From the NCBI GenBank assembly GCA_019417145.1, contig DXVY01000009.1:1-7689 (forward strand): a DNA stretch of 7,689 nt, in the 5' to 3' direction. The notes below the pieces were generated by a model that searched no databases, was not told the origin of the DNA, and was given only the letters and a program-made list of their open reading frames with translations. This document shows, in pieces, positions 1 through 6,401 of the stretch. The translations under genes and the position numbers were made by a program. Every line of letters starts with the position of its first letter. Positions within the stretch are counted from its first letter, which is position 1. Source of the stretch: Clostridiales bacterium (GTDB taxonomy: Bacteria > Bacillota > Clostridia > Oscillospirales > Acutalibacteraceae).

Positions 1-1
1 G

Positions 2-592
2 CCTACGGTGGACTACCTGCTGGGCACCCTGCAAGACGACCAGTATTTTGTGGGCGAGGACGCCTATGCCGCCCCCAACGCCTGCTCCCAGGCTACGGCG
101 ATTCTGGGACTGGCCAGCGCGGGGGCGGATGCCGATGCTTATGCCGGCGCACGGGAGGCCCTTTATGCCCTGCAGACCGAGGAGGGCGGATTCCTTTATG
201 ACGCCTCCTCCGACGCGCCCGATTACTTCAGCACCTATCAGGGAATCCTGGCCCTTGCGGCTGTCAGCCTACAAGATCAGGATCCTCCGGCCGACGATAC
301 CACGGACACCGATCTGCCGGACGGTGAGGCGGAGACCGATACCGCCCTTTCCTCGGATACTACCGGGGAGAGCGATACATCCGCGGCCGACCAAGGCTCC
401 CAGGATAAAAGCGCGGATACCGGAAACCATAAGACCGGCGACGAGGGCATCAATCCCCTCATTATCGTGGTGCTGGTCATCGCGGTGGCCGCAGTGGCGG
501 CCTGCGTGGTGGTACCCATGGTGAAGAAGAAGAAAAAGCAGCAGCCTGAGTCGGAGGAACAGGACGACGACCAGAACCGGCTGGATTCCTAA
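2..592 (+). CDS. C-terminal part of a membrane-anchored surface protein with prenyltransferase-like repeats (5' truncated)
   Basis: The reading frame is open at the window start (codons from base 2), so the N-terminus lies outside; the GTG at 8 is probably internal. The visible N-terminal ~90 residues look like alpha-toroid repeats of the prenyltransferase/squalene-cyclase type: a helical stretch with SQATAILGLA, then QTEEGGFLYD and STYQGILALAA, which match the usual 'GGF ... T.qal.AL' pattern. An acidic Ser/Thr/Asp-rich linker follows, then a hydrophobic segment at 455-522 (about 23 residues) followed directly by five lysines (524-538) and an acidic tail. This is a typical stop-transfer anchor, so the repeat part should be outside the cell. 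In Firmicutes such repeats occur in large secreted or surface proteins; the ligand or reaction cannot be told from this fragment. No catalytic motif is visible. The family call is moderate; the anchor topology is well supported. Confidence 0.72.
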   Translation, partial: PTVDYLLGTLQDDQYFVGEDAYAAPNACSQATAILGLASAGADADAYAGAREALYALQTEEGGFLYDASSDAPDYFSTYQGILALAAVSLQDQDPPADDTTDTDLPDGEAETDTALSSDTTGESDTSAADQGSQDKSADTGNHKTGDEGINPLIIVVLVIAVAAVAACVVVPMVKKKKKQQPESEEQDDDQNRLDS

Positions 593-616
593 GCGTTCTT
601 TATAGCTCTTAAATTG

Positions 617-652
617 GCAAGAGAGCCCTGCCGCACGGCAGGGCTCTCTTGC
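617..652 (+). terminator. Strong hairpin after the surface-protein gene, probable terminator
   Basis: A perfect 16-bp stem (617-632 with 637-652) closes a GCAC tetraloop, starting 25 nt after the stop codon at 590-592. The stem core is AGAGCCCTGCC, a composition common in Firmicutes terminators. It lacks a clear U-tract on either side, so efficiency is uncertain. Nothing else nearby would end the upstream transcript. Confidence 0.7.
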
Positions 653-761
653 GTGCAGTCACCTGCCGGCAAAGGCCGCTTCCCCTGCCTGCAATTTTTC
701 TATCTGCGCCGGATGGTCTGTTTGGCCACTTCTTGCCAGTTGATTTTCCAATCGTATGGGA

Positions 762-790
762 TTGCTTTTTTCTATGGCTTACGGTATACT
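762..790 (+). promoter_or_regulatory. Sigma-A-like promoter P1 upstream of the regulator gene
   Basis: TTGCTT at 762-767 and TATACT at 785-790 are separated by exactly 17 bases. Each differs from the consensus by two or fewer positions. Transcription would begin near 797 and give a leader of about 220 nt before the regulator gene. A small dyad, ATGGT-T-ACCAT (795-805), sits over the expected start and could be an operator. Functional use is inferred. Confidence 0.5.
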
Positions 791-820
791 TAAAATGGTT
801 ACCATAATGATAATTTAGCC

Positions 821-857
821 GGTTTTATGAAAACCAAAGCCGGGATCAAGGACCCGG
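821..857 (+). other. Two adjacent small hairpins in the long leader
   Basis: GGTTTT (821-826) pairs with AAAACC (830-835) around an ATG loop. Four bases on, CCGGG (840-844) pairs with CCCGG (853-857) around an 8-base loop. Both would be in RNA started at the 762-790 promoter. They do not match any riboswitch consensus I can recall, and no U-tract follows directly. Confidence 0.35.
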
Positions 858-868
858 AAACGCTGATT

Positions 869-895
869 TGTAATCTTTTGTAACTTTTCTGTGAT
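869..895 (+). promoter_or_regulatory. Three in-phase TGTRAY direct repeats (possible WalR/OmpR-family box)
   Basis: TGTAAT (869), TGTAAC (879) and TGTGAT (890) start 10 and 11 bases apart, so they lie on one face of the helix. The last repeat ends 16 bases before the TTGCAA -35 element at 912. The WalR consensus is TGTWAH-N5-TGTWAH; the second and third repeats have N5 spacing but TGTGAT has one mismatch, and the first pair has N4. The position fits an activator site for the 912-940 promoter. The binding protein is inferred only. Confidence 0.35.
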
Positions 896-911
896 TTTTT
901 CGTTTTAAGCC

Positions 912-940
912 TTGCAATATACGCGCAGTTTGTGTAAAAT
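912..940 (+). promoter_or_regulatory. Sigma-A-like promoter P2 of the regulator gene
   Basis: TTGCAA at 912-917 and TAAAAT at 935-940 are separated by 17 bases, both close to the consensus. The predicted start near 947 gives a ~70-nt leader before the ATG at 1019. In that leader, ACGG-TTT-CCGT (986-996), flanked by T-rich and A-rich arms, forms a small hairpin just before the ribosome binding site GAGGGG (1003-1008). Confidence 0.55.
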
Positions 941-1018
941 GGATATGTGTTGAAAGAATCATTAGGAGAACTGTTTAATTTTTGAACGGTTTCCGTAAAA
1001 AAGAGGGGAAGAAAGCTT

Positions 1019-2101
1019 ATGTCGAATCGGCTGTTTCAGGGCATTGTCCATCAGATGCGGGATGCCATCGATCGCACTATCGGCGTTATGGATGAAAACT
1101 ACACCGTTATCGCGTGCAGCGAGCTGGGCAGAATTGGCGAGACCCAGGACATGAACATGGCCGCCGCTTCCGGAACAGAGGCCTTTGTGCGGGGACAGTA
1201 TACCTACAAGCCCTTCGGCAGTCCCCAGCACCCCGAGTATATACTTTTTGTGGAGGGCAACGACGGTCAGGCCGCCAAATACGCCTCCATGCTGTCGGTG
1301 GCGCTGGCCAGCATCAAGTACTACTATGACGAGAAATACGATCGGGGCAACTTCATTAAGAATATCATCCTAGACAATATTCTCCCCGGCGATATTTATC
1401 TCAAGGCCCGGGAGTTGCGCTTTAACAGCGACGTATCCCGTACGGTTATCCTCATCCGGGTGACCACCCGCAACGACGTGTCGGTCTACGATATCGTTCA
1501 AAATCTTTTCCCCGACAAAAACAAGGATTTTGTCATCAATATCAGCGAGACCGATATCGCCCTGGTCAAGGAGACCAAGGCCAATATCGAATCCAAGGAT
1601 TTAGAGAAGCTGGCGCGTTCCATTGTGGATACCCTGTCGGGCGAGTTCTATACCCATGCGGTGGTCGGCATCGGCACCACAGTAGAGGGGCTGAAGGACC
1701 TGGCCAAATCCTTTAAGGAGGCGCAGGTGGCCCTGGAGGTGGGCAAGGTCTTCGATACCGAGAAGGCCATTGTCAGCTATGATAATTTGGGTATCGCCCG
1801 CCTGATCTATCAGCTTCCCACCACCCTGTGCGAGACCTTCCTGCGGGAGGTTTTCAAGCGGGGCTCCATTGAAAGCCTGGATCAGGAGACCCTCTTTACC
1901 ATCCAACGTTTCTTTGAGAACAACCTCAACGTGTCCGAGACCTCCCGTAAGCTCTTTGTTCATCGGAACACGCTGGTCTATCGTCTGGAGAAAATCAAAA
2001 AGATCACCGGCCTGGATCTGCGGGAGTTCGACCACGCCATCGTCTTCAAGATTGCCCTGATGGTGAAAAAGTACCTGACCGCCAACCCGGTCAAGTATTA
2101 A
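1019..2101 (+). CDS. CdaR/PucR-family transcriptional regulator
   Basis: A 360-residue protein starting at an ATG with GAGGGG 10 bases upstream. The N-terminal ~100 residues contain VMDENYTVIAC and look like a sensory domain of the diacid-sensing/PAS kind seen in CdaR-type regulators. Residues ~130-270 fit the degenerate GGDEF-like middle domain of this family. The C-terminal domain (~292-353) is the PucR/CdaR helix-turn-helix: NVSETSRKLFVHRNTLVYRL followed by EKIKKITGLDLR. VHRNTLVYRL is the family's most recognisable signature, and the domain normally sits at the extreme C-terminus, as here. Family members usually act as DNA-binding activators responding to a small metabolite. The ligand and targets cannot be read from the sequence. 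It lies directly upstream of ftsE in the same direction, separated by 151 bases containing a hairpin, so it may be transcribed separately. No transmembrane segment is seen. Confidence 0.88.
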   Translation: MSNRLFQGIVHQMRDAIDRTIGVMDENYTVIACSELGRIGETQDMNMAAASGTEAFVRGQYTYKPFGSPQHPEYILFVEGNDGQAAKYASMLSVALASIKYYYDEKYDRGNFIKNIILDNILPGDIYLKARELRFNSDVSRTVILIRVTTRNDVSVYDIVQNLFPDKNKDFVINISETDIALVKETKANIESKDLEKLARSIVDTLSGEFYTHAVVGIGTTVEGLKDLAKSFKEAQVALEVGKVFDTEKAIVSYDNLGIARLIYQLPTTLCETFLREVFKRGSIESLDQETLFTIQRFFENNLNVSETSRKLFVHRNTLVYRLEKIKKITGLDLREFDHAIVFKIALMVKKYLTANPVKY

Positions 2102-2128
2102 CCAGACCGTATCATATGCATCACATGC

Positions 2129-2167
2129 CCCGGCCGACCCGGAGTTATTCGCTCTGTAACGGCCGGG
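2129..2167 (+). terminator. Hairpin after the regulator gene, possible terminator or attenuator
   Basis: CCCGGCCG (2129-2136) pairs perfectly with CGGCCGGG (2160-2167) around a 23-base loop that has a short inner GAG/CTC pair. A pyrimidine-rich stretch begins 5 bases later, but it is interrupted by Cs, so termination may be partial. It starts 28 bases after the regulator stop codon. Confidence 0.42.
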
Positions 2168-2175
2168 ACGCTTCT

Positions 2176-2215
2176 TTCCCTTTAAAAGGGAACGGGGGAG
2201 CTTTTAAGCTTAAAA
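2176..2215. repeat. Two consecutive short palindromes ahead of ftsE
   Basis: TTCCCTTT-A-AAAGGGAA occupies 2176-2192, with 8-bp arms. TTTTAAGCTTAAAA at 2202-2215 is a perfect 14-base palindrome, and it overlaps an alternative hairpin AGCTT-TT-AAGCT (2199-2210). They lie in the only spacer before ftsE and could be operators or RNA structures. No convincing -35/-10 pair is visible here. Confidence 0.45.
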
Positions 2216-2252
2216 TCTACAGTAAAGGCTGTGAATCGCCATTTATACCGAT

Positions 2253-2972
2253 ATGCAGGAGGCCGCCGGCGCGCCCGCCGGGGTGGACCGGCCGCTGATC
2301 GAATTTCAGGGTGTTTATAAAACCTATGCCACAGGAAGCCACGCGTTGCGGGATGTGAACATCAAGATTCATCCTGGTGAATTTGTCTTTGTGGTGGGCG
2401 CGTCGGGCGCGGGCAAGAGCACCTTTATGAAACTCATTATTCATGAGGAGAAGCCCAACGCCGGTGAGATCATCGTCAACGGTTACCGGCTATCCCATAT
2501 GAAGCGCAAGGAAGTCCCCATGCTCCGCCGGACCATGGGCATCGTCTTCCAGGATTTCCGTCTGATCCCTACCATGGACGTTTTTGACAATGTGGCCTTT
2601 GCCATGCATGTGGTGGGCGCCACCAATCGGGAAATCCGCAAGCGGGTGTCCTATGTGCTCAACCTGGTGGGCCTGGGCGGCAAGGCACGGTCCAAACCGG
2701 CCGAGCTCTCGGGCGGCGAGCAGCAGCGGGTGGGTCTTGCCAGGGCGCTGGTCAACCGGCCCAGCCTGCTGATTGCGGACGAGCCCACAGGTAATGTAGA
2801 CCCCAATATGTCCTATGAAATTGTTGAGCTTCTGACCGAGATCAACCGGCGGGGCACCACCGTGCTCATGGTCACCCACGAACATCAGCTTGTGCGGGAC
2901 TTTAACCGGCGGGTCATCATGCTGGAGAACGGCACCGTTGTGGCCGACAATGGGGACGGTGGGCTGCAATGA
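2253..2972 (+). CDS. ftsE: FtsE, ATP-binding subunit of the FtsEX cell-wall hydrolase-activating complex
   Basis: A 239-residue ABC ATPase with every motif in order: Walker A GASGAGKST (49-57), Q-loop VFQDFRLIP (98-106), signature LSGGEQQR (152-159), Walker B LLIADEP (172-178), D-loop and H-loop His209. The FQDFRLIP Q-loop and DEPTGNVDP are typical of FtsE. FtsE sits on the cytoplasmic face and couples ATP binding to FtsX, which activates peptidoglycan hydrolases outside. The next gene, ftsX, overlaps by 4 nt (ATGA), so translation is probably coupled. The start is uncertain: the ATG at 2253 has no good upstream Shine-Dalgarno site, while a perfect AGGAGG lies inside codons 2-4. FtsE proteins usually begin near the equivalent of Leu15 (M-I-E-F), so this form carries ~14 extra Ala/Gly/Pro-rich residues. 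Family identity is secure; only the N-terminus is open. Confidence 0.93.
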   Translation: MQEAAGAPAGVDRPLIEFQGVYKTYATGSHALRDVNIKIHPGEFVFVVGASGAGKSTFMKLIIHEEKPNAGEIIVNGYRLSHMKRKEVPMLRRTMGIVFQDFRLIPTMDVFDNVAFAMHVVGATNREIRKRVSYVLNLVGLGGKARSKPAELSGGEQQRVGLARALVNRPSLLIADEPTGNVDPNMSYEIVELLTEINRRGTTVLMVTHEHQLVRDFNRRVIMLENGTVVADNGDGGLQ

Positions 2973-3880
2973 AAATGAGAAGCTTTCGCTACCTGACCGT
3001 GGAAGGACTGAAAAACATCTGGGTCAACCGCCTGATGTCCATCGCTTCCATCGGCGTGCTGGTGGCCTGTATGCTCATGATGGGCGTGGCTATTATTTTG
3101 ACCCTAAATGTGGACAAGGCCTTGGGACAGCTGGAGGAGCAGAATGTGGTCATGGCCTATTTCGACGACACCTTGAGCGAGGAAGAGGCCCGCGCCTCCT
3201 GTGATCAGCTGGCAGGGCTGGACAATGTGGCCTCCGCTGAATTTATCCCTAAGGCCGAGGGGCTGCAGCGACAGATGGAGACCATGGACGAGGCCCAGCG
3301 GGAGTATTTCCAGTGGTTGGAAGAGGACAACCCCCTGCCCGACAGCGCCAAGGTCACCCTTTCGGATCTGTCTCAGTTCGACTCCACGGTAGAGCGCATC
3401 AAAAACACCCCCGGCGTGGACCATATCAACGAGCAGCGGGACCTGGCCATGAAGATCTCTTCCATCAAGCAGGCCCTGACCCTGGCCGGCGGCGGCGTGA
3501 TCGCCCTGCTGCTGCTCATTGCCCTGGTCATTGTGGCCAATACGGTGCGGGTGACCATGTACTCCCGCAAGCTGGAGATCAGCATTATGAAGGCGGTGGG
3601 CGCCACCAACTCCTTTATCCGCCTGCCCTTTGTCGTGGAAGGCGTGGTTTTAGGCGTCCTCTCGGCCGGCCTGACCACCGGCATCATTTATCTTGTTTAT
3701 AAGGCCGCCATGGGCGTCATGGAGACGGCCCTCAATATCCAGGCCATCCCCTTCCACCAGTTTGTATGGCCGCTGCTGGGCATCTTCGTGGCCATGGGTA
3801 TCTTGACCGGATTGGTCAGCAGTATATTTATGATCAGCAAGTACCTGCGAAAAGAAGGGAGCGAATTCCGTGCGCTTTAA
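2969..3880 (+). CDS. ftsX: FtsX, membrane subunit of the FtsEX complex
   Basis: A 303-residue membrane protein with the FtsX layout: a cytoplasmic N-terminus (residues 1-21, basic), TM1 ~24-46, a large extracytoplasmic loop ~47-168, then TM2 ~172-193, TM3 ~219-244 and TM4 ~266-290. The loop contains NPLPDSAKV (121-129), and the stretch after TM2 reads KLEISIMKAVGAT then FIRLPFVVEG; both are hallmarks of FtsX. The external loop is the part that in other bacteria binds the coiled coil of a cell-wall hydrolase or activator. The gene overlaps ftsE by 4 nt and the following hydrolase gene by 11 nt, which suggests a coupled operon producing complex and partner together. Length is normal for Firmicutes FtsX. 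The C-terminus ends shortly after TM4, as usual. Confidence 0.94.
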   Translation: MKMRSFRYLTVEGLKNIWVNRLMSIASIGVLVACMLMMGVAIILTLNVDKALGQLEEQNVVMAYFDDTLSEEEARASCDQLAGLDNVASAEFIPKAEGLQRQMETMDEAQREYFQWLEEDNPLPDSAKVTLSDLSQFDSTVERIKNTPGVDHINEQRDLAMKISSIKQALTLAGGGVIALLLLIALVIVANTVRVTMYSRKLEISIMKAVGATNSFIRLPFVVEGVVLGVLSAGLTTGIIYLVYKAAMGVMETALNIQAIPFHQFVWPLLGIFVAMGILTGLVSSIFMISKYLRKEGSEFRAL

Positions 3881-5192
3881 AAAATTTGCCCGTTTGTCGG
3901 TCATTGCATGCAGCCTGCTGCTGGCCTGTTCCCTGGGCGTTCAGTCGCCCGTGATCACGGCCGGCGCCGCGTCCAACGCTTCTGAGAAGGTGGATCAGCT
4001 GGAGGACAGGCTGGACGAGCTGCAGAGCGACGCCGATAAAATCAATGCGGATATAGAGGCGCTCAAAGAGGATAAATCCAAAAAGGAACAGCTCAAGTCC
4101 CAGCTCCAGCGCAAGATCGCCAATACCCAGGAGCAAATCTCCGCCTGCAATGAGGAGATTAACAGCCTGGACGCCGAGATCGAGCAGCAGGAGCAGCAGA
4201 TTGCAGACAAAAATGCCGAGCTGGAGAAGAACAAGGAACTGTTTAAGCAGCGTATCCGGGCTATGTACATGTCCGGCGGCAACAGCGACCTGCTCATGCT
4301 CCTGGGCGCGGATGATTTCGCCGATTATCTGAGCCGAGCCGAGCTCTCCCGCAGCGTATCCGAGCATGATCAGCAGCTGATGGAGGATATCGCCACCGCT
4401 ATCTCTGAAATCGAGGCAGCCAAGAGCGCCGTGCAAGAGAAAAAGGACGAGCGCACCGAGGCCAAGAAGACCTTGGCCGCCAAGCAAAAGGACCTGAAGG
4501 CCGAAATGGAAGAGGTCAGCCAGCTCATCGATGAGATCGACGACAAGACCGAAGAGCTGGAGGAAAGCAGCGACGAGGCCCAGGCCGCCATGCAGCAGGT
4601 TATGGATGACCTGGAGCAGGCGCGGGCGGACAAGGCTATACAGGATGAAATCGACCGCATCAATGCGGAGCGGGAGGAACAGAAAAAGCAGGAGGAGGCC
4701 GACAAGAATCAGGGCGAGTCTACGGGCTCTGGCGGTTCCGGTTCTTCTTCCTCCGGCGGCATGAGCAGCGGCATGTTCCTATGGCCGGTCAACGGGTCTT
4801 ACACCATCACCTCCCCCTACGGCTATCGCATCCATCCCATCTCCGGCGTCAGTAAGCTCCACAAGGGCACGGATATTTCGGGCGGCGGTATCAACGGCAA
4901 GCCTATTCTGGCGATTGAGGACGGCGTGGTGCTGCTGGCCGGTTATAATGCCGGCGGCTACGGCAATTACGTCATTATCAACCACGGCACCTTGGGCGAC
5001 GGCAACAGCTATGAATCCCTGTACGGTCACATGATGAATTATGTGGTCAGCGCGGGGCAAACCGTTCGGAAGGGCCAGGTGATCGGTTATGTGGGCAGCA
5101 CCGGCGCGTCTACCGGCCCCCACCTTCACCTGGAGATACATAGAAACGGCAGTCTGACCGATCCTATGAGTTATTATGACCGACTGGGTTAA
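3870..5192 (+). CDS. Secreted coiled-coil M23 peptidase (first copy), probable FtsEX-controlled peptidoglycan hydrolase
   Basis: 440 residues, GTG start at 3870 with AGGGAG 8 bases upstream, inside the end of ftsX. A signal peptide (basic RFKKFAR, hydrophobic core, likely cut after TAGA near residue 33) is followed by a long coiled coil (~38-270) with a conserved hinge at ~121-167 (FKQRIRAMYMSGG, GADDFADYL, ELSRSVSEHD). A Gly/Ser linker (~280-301) leads to the M23/LytM domain (~303-440). All expected residues are present: His331 and Asp335 (HKGTD), His387 (YGH), His418 and His420 (HLH), so it should be an active zinc endopeptidase cutting peptidoglycan cross-bridges or stem peptides. E. coli EnvC has the same coiled-coil/LytM layout but a degenerate active site, so this protein probably hydrolyses wall itself when FtsX engages its coiled coil. 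Mature Cys93 lies in the coiled coil. Confidence 0.9.
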   Translation: MRFKKFARLSVIACSLLLACSLGVQSPVITAGAASNASEKVDQLEDRLDELQSDADKINADIEALKEDKSKKEQLKSQLQRKIANTQEQISACNEEINSLDAEIEQQEQQIADKNAELEKNKELFKQRIRAMYMSGGNSDLLMLLGADDFADYLSRAELSRSVSEHDQQLMEDIATAISEIEAAKSAVQEKKDERTEAKKTLAAKQKDLKAEMEEVSQLIDEIDDKTEELEESSDEAQAAMQQVMDDLEQARADKAIQDEIDRINAEREEQKKQEEADKNQGESTGSGGSGSSSSGGMSSGMFLWPVNGSYTITSPYGYRIHPISGVSKLHKGTDISGGGINGKPILAIEDGVVLLAGYNAGGYGNYVIINHGTLGDGNSYESLYGHMMNYVVSAGQTVRKGQVIGYVGSTGASTGPHLHLEIHRNGSLTDPMSYYDRLG

Positions 5193-5210
5193 CGGCGGAA
5201 AGGAAAGTGG

Positions 5211-6377
5211 ATGGCTTTGAATCTGAAACGTGTGCGGAATTCCCTGCTCAGCATAACGGTCTGCGGCGCGCTGCTACTGGGTTCGTCGGCCTTGACGGCG
5301 GGCGCCAGTACCCAGAGCGAGAAGGAGCGGCTCCAGTCCGAGGCGGACCAACTCAACGAGGAGATTGAAAAGCTCAAGCAGGAGCAGGCCGAGCAGGAGA
5401 AGATCAAGGAAGAGCTGCAGAAAAAAATCAGCAATACCGAGAAACAGATCGCCCTGTGTACCGAGCAGATTGCCGGCCTAGACAGCGAAATCGATACCAA
5501 AGAGGCGGAAATCGATGCCAAGAACGCCGAGCTGGAGGAGAATAAGGAGCTGTTCAAGCAGCGGCTGCGGGCCATGTATATGTCGGGCGGTACGTCCCAA
5601 CTGGAGGTTTTGATGGGCGCGGACGATTTCGCGGACTATCTGTTGAAATCCGAGCTTTCCCGCAGCGTTTCCGAACACGATAATCAATTGATGGAAGAGA
5701 TTGTCGCCGCTATCTCCCAGGTGGAGGAAGAAAAGGCGGTAATCGAGGACAAAAAGGAAGAGCGTACGGCCGCCAAAAAGGAGTTGGCCGAGAAGCGTTC
5801 GTCCTTAAAGGACGATATGGCCGAGGTCAACGCCATTATCTCCCAGCTTGGGGAGGATAAGGAAGAAAAGGAGGCCGAGGCAGAGGAAAAGGAGGCGGCG
5901 ATTGAGGAGCTGGAGCGCCAGATTCAGGAGGCTATCAGCAACGCCGGCAGCTCCGGCGGCTCGTCTGACGGCTCCTATTATGCCGGTTCCGATTTTGGCT
6001 GGCCCTGTCCGGGATACTATAACATTACCTCCGGCTTTAAATGGCGCTGGGGCCGGCAGCATAAGGGTATCGACATTTCCAGCAGCGGTATTTCCGGCAA
6101 ACCCATCGTTGCCGCTCAGTCGGGAACGGTTATTCTGGCCGGCTACAATAACGGCGGGTACGGCAATTATGTGATGATCAACCATGGCGGCGGTTATGTG
6201 ACCCTGTATGGCCATATGTCCAGCTATGCAGTGAGCTCCGGACAGCATGTCAGCCAGGGACAGGTGATCGGTTATGTTGGCAATACCGGCCGCTCCACCG
6301 GCCCCCATCTGCACTTCGAGGTCCGTGTGAACGGGTCGGCTGTGGATCCCATGCAGTTTTTCAATAAGGTAGGTTAA
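5211..6377 (+). CDS. Secreted coiled-coil M23 peptidase (second copy, paralogue of the preceding gene)
   Basis: 388 residues, ATG at 5211 with AAAGGA about 6 bases upstream and 18 nt after the previous stop, so almost certainly the same transcript. It has the same plan as its neighbour: signal peptide (KRVR, hydrophobic core, TAGA near residue 32), coiled coil ~36-242 with Cys83, a Gly/Ser/Tyr-rich linker ~243-261, and an M23 domain ~262-388. The active-site residues are complete: His284, Asp288, His335, His366 and His368. In the hinge (residues 104-164 here, 114-174 in the first copy) I count 49 of 61 identical positions, so the two arose by duplication. The M23 domains differ in loops: this copy lacks the HPISG segment before the first catalytic His and has a shorter loop before YGH. 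Different substrate preference or division of labour is inferred. A terminator follows. Confidence 0.9.
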   Translation: MALNLKRVRNSLLSITVCGALLLGSSALTAGASTQSEKERLQSEADQLNEEIEKLKQEQAEQEKIKEELQKKISNTEKQIALCTEQIAGLDSEIDTKEAEIDAKNAELEENKELFKQRLRAMYMSGGTSQLEVLMGADDFADYLLKSELSRSVSEHDNQLMEEIVAAISQVEEEKAVIEDKKEERTAAKKELAEKRSSLKDDMAEVNAIISQLGEDKEEKEAEAEEKEAAIEELERQIQEAISNAGSSGGSSDGSYYAGSDFGWPCPGYYNITSGFKWRWGRQHKGIDISSSGISGKPIVAAQSGTVILAGYNNGGYGNYVMINHGGGYVTLYGHMSSYAVSSGQHVSQGQVIGYVGNTGRSTGPHLHFEVRVNGSAVDPMQFFNKVG

Positions 6378-6401
6378 AACCTATTTCCGATTTGGTGTTT
6401 T

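Noticed and set aside
803..816. AT-rich ATAATGATAAT resembling a Fur half-site near the 762-790 promoter
   Set aside because: Only one half is present; the opposite arm of the dyad is missing.
821..862. Partial likeness to a c-di-GMP-I riboswitch (CAAAGCC word) in the leader
   Set aside because: Only one short word matches; the rest of the conserved core and the paired helices are absent.
827..883. An 18-codon open frame (ATG at 827) in the leader, a possible upstream peptide
   Set aside because: No ribosome binding site; its ATG is in the loop of a hairpin; too short to support from sequence alone.
982..1060. TTG start at 982 behind AGGAGA (964-969), a possible leader peptide overlapping the regulator start
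   Set aside because: The spacing is 12 bases, the product resembles nothing, and the regulator already has its own ribosome binding site.
2244..2249. TATACC as a -10 for ftsE
   Set aside because: No -35 at any sensible spacing, and transcription would start at or after the ATG.
3904..3930. Lipobox-like LLAC in the first hydrolase's signal peptide (Cys20)
   Set aside because: The -2 Leu is atypical, and both paralogues share a TAGA cleavage site further on, so ordinary signal peptidase I cleavage is more likely.
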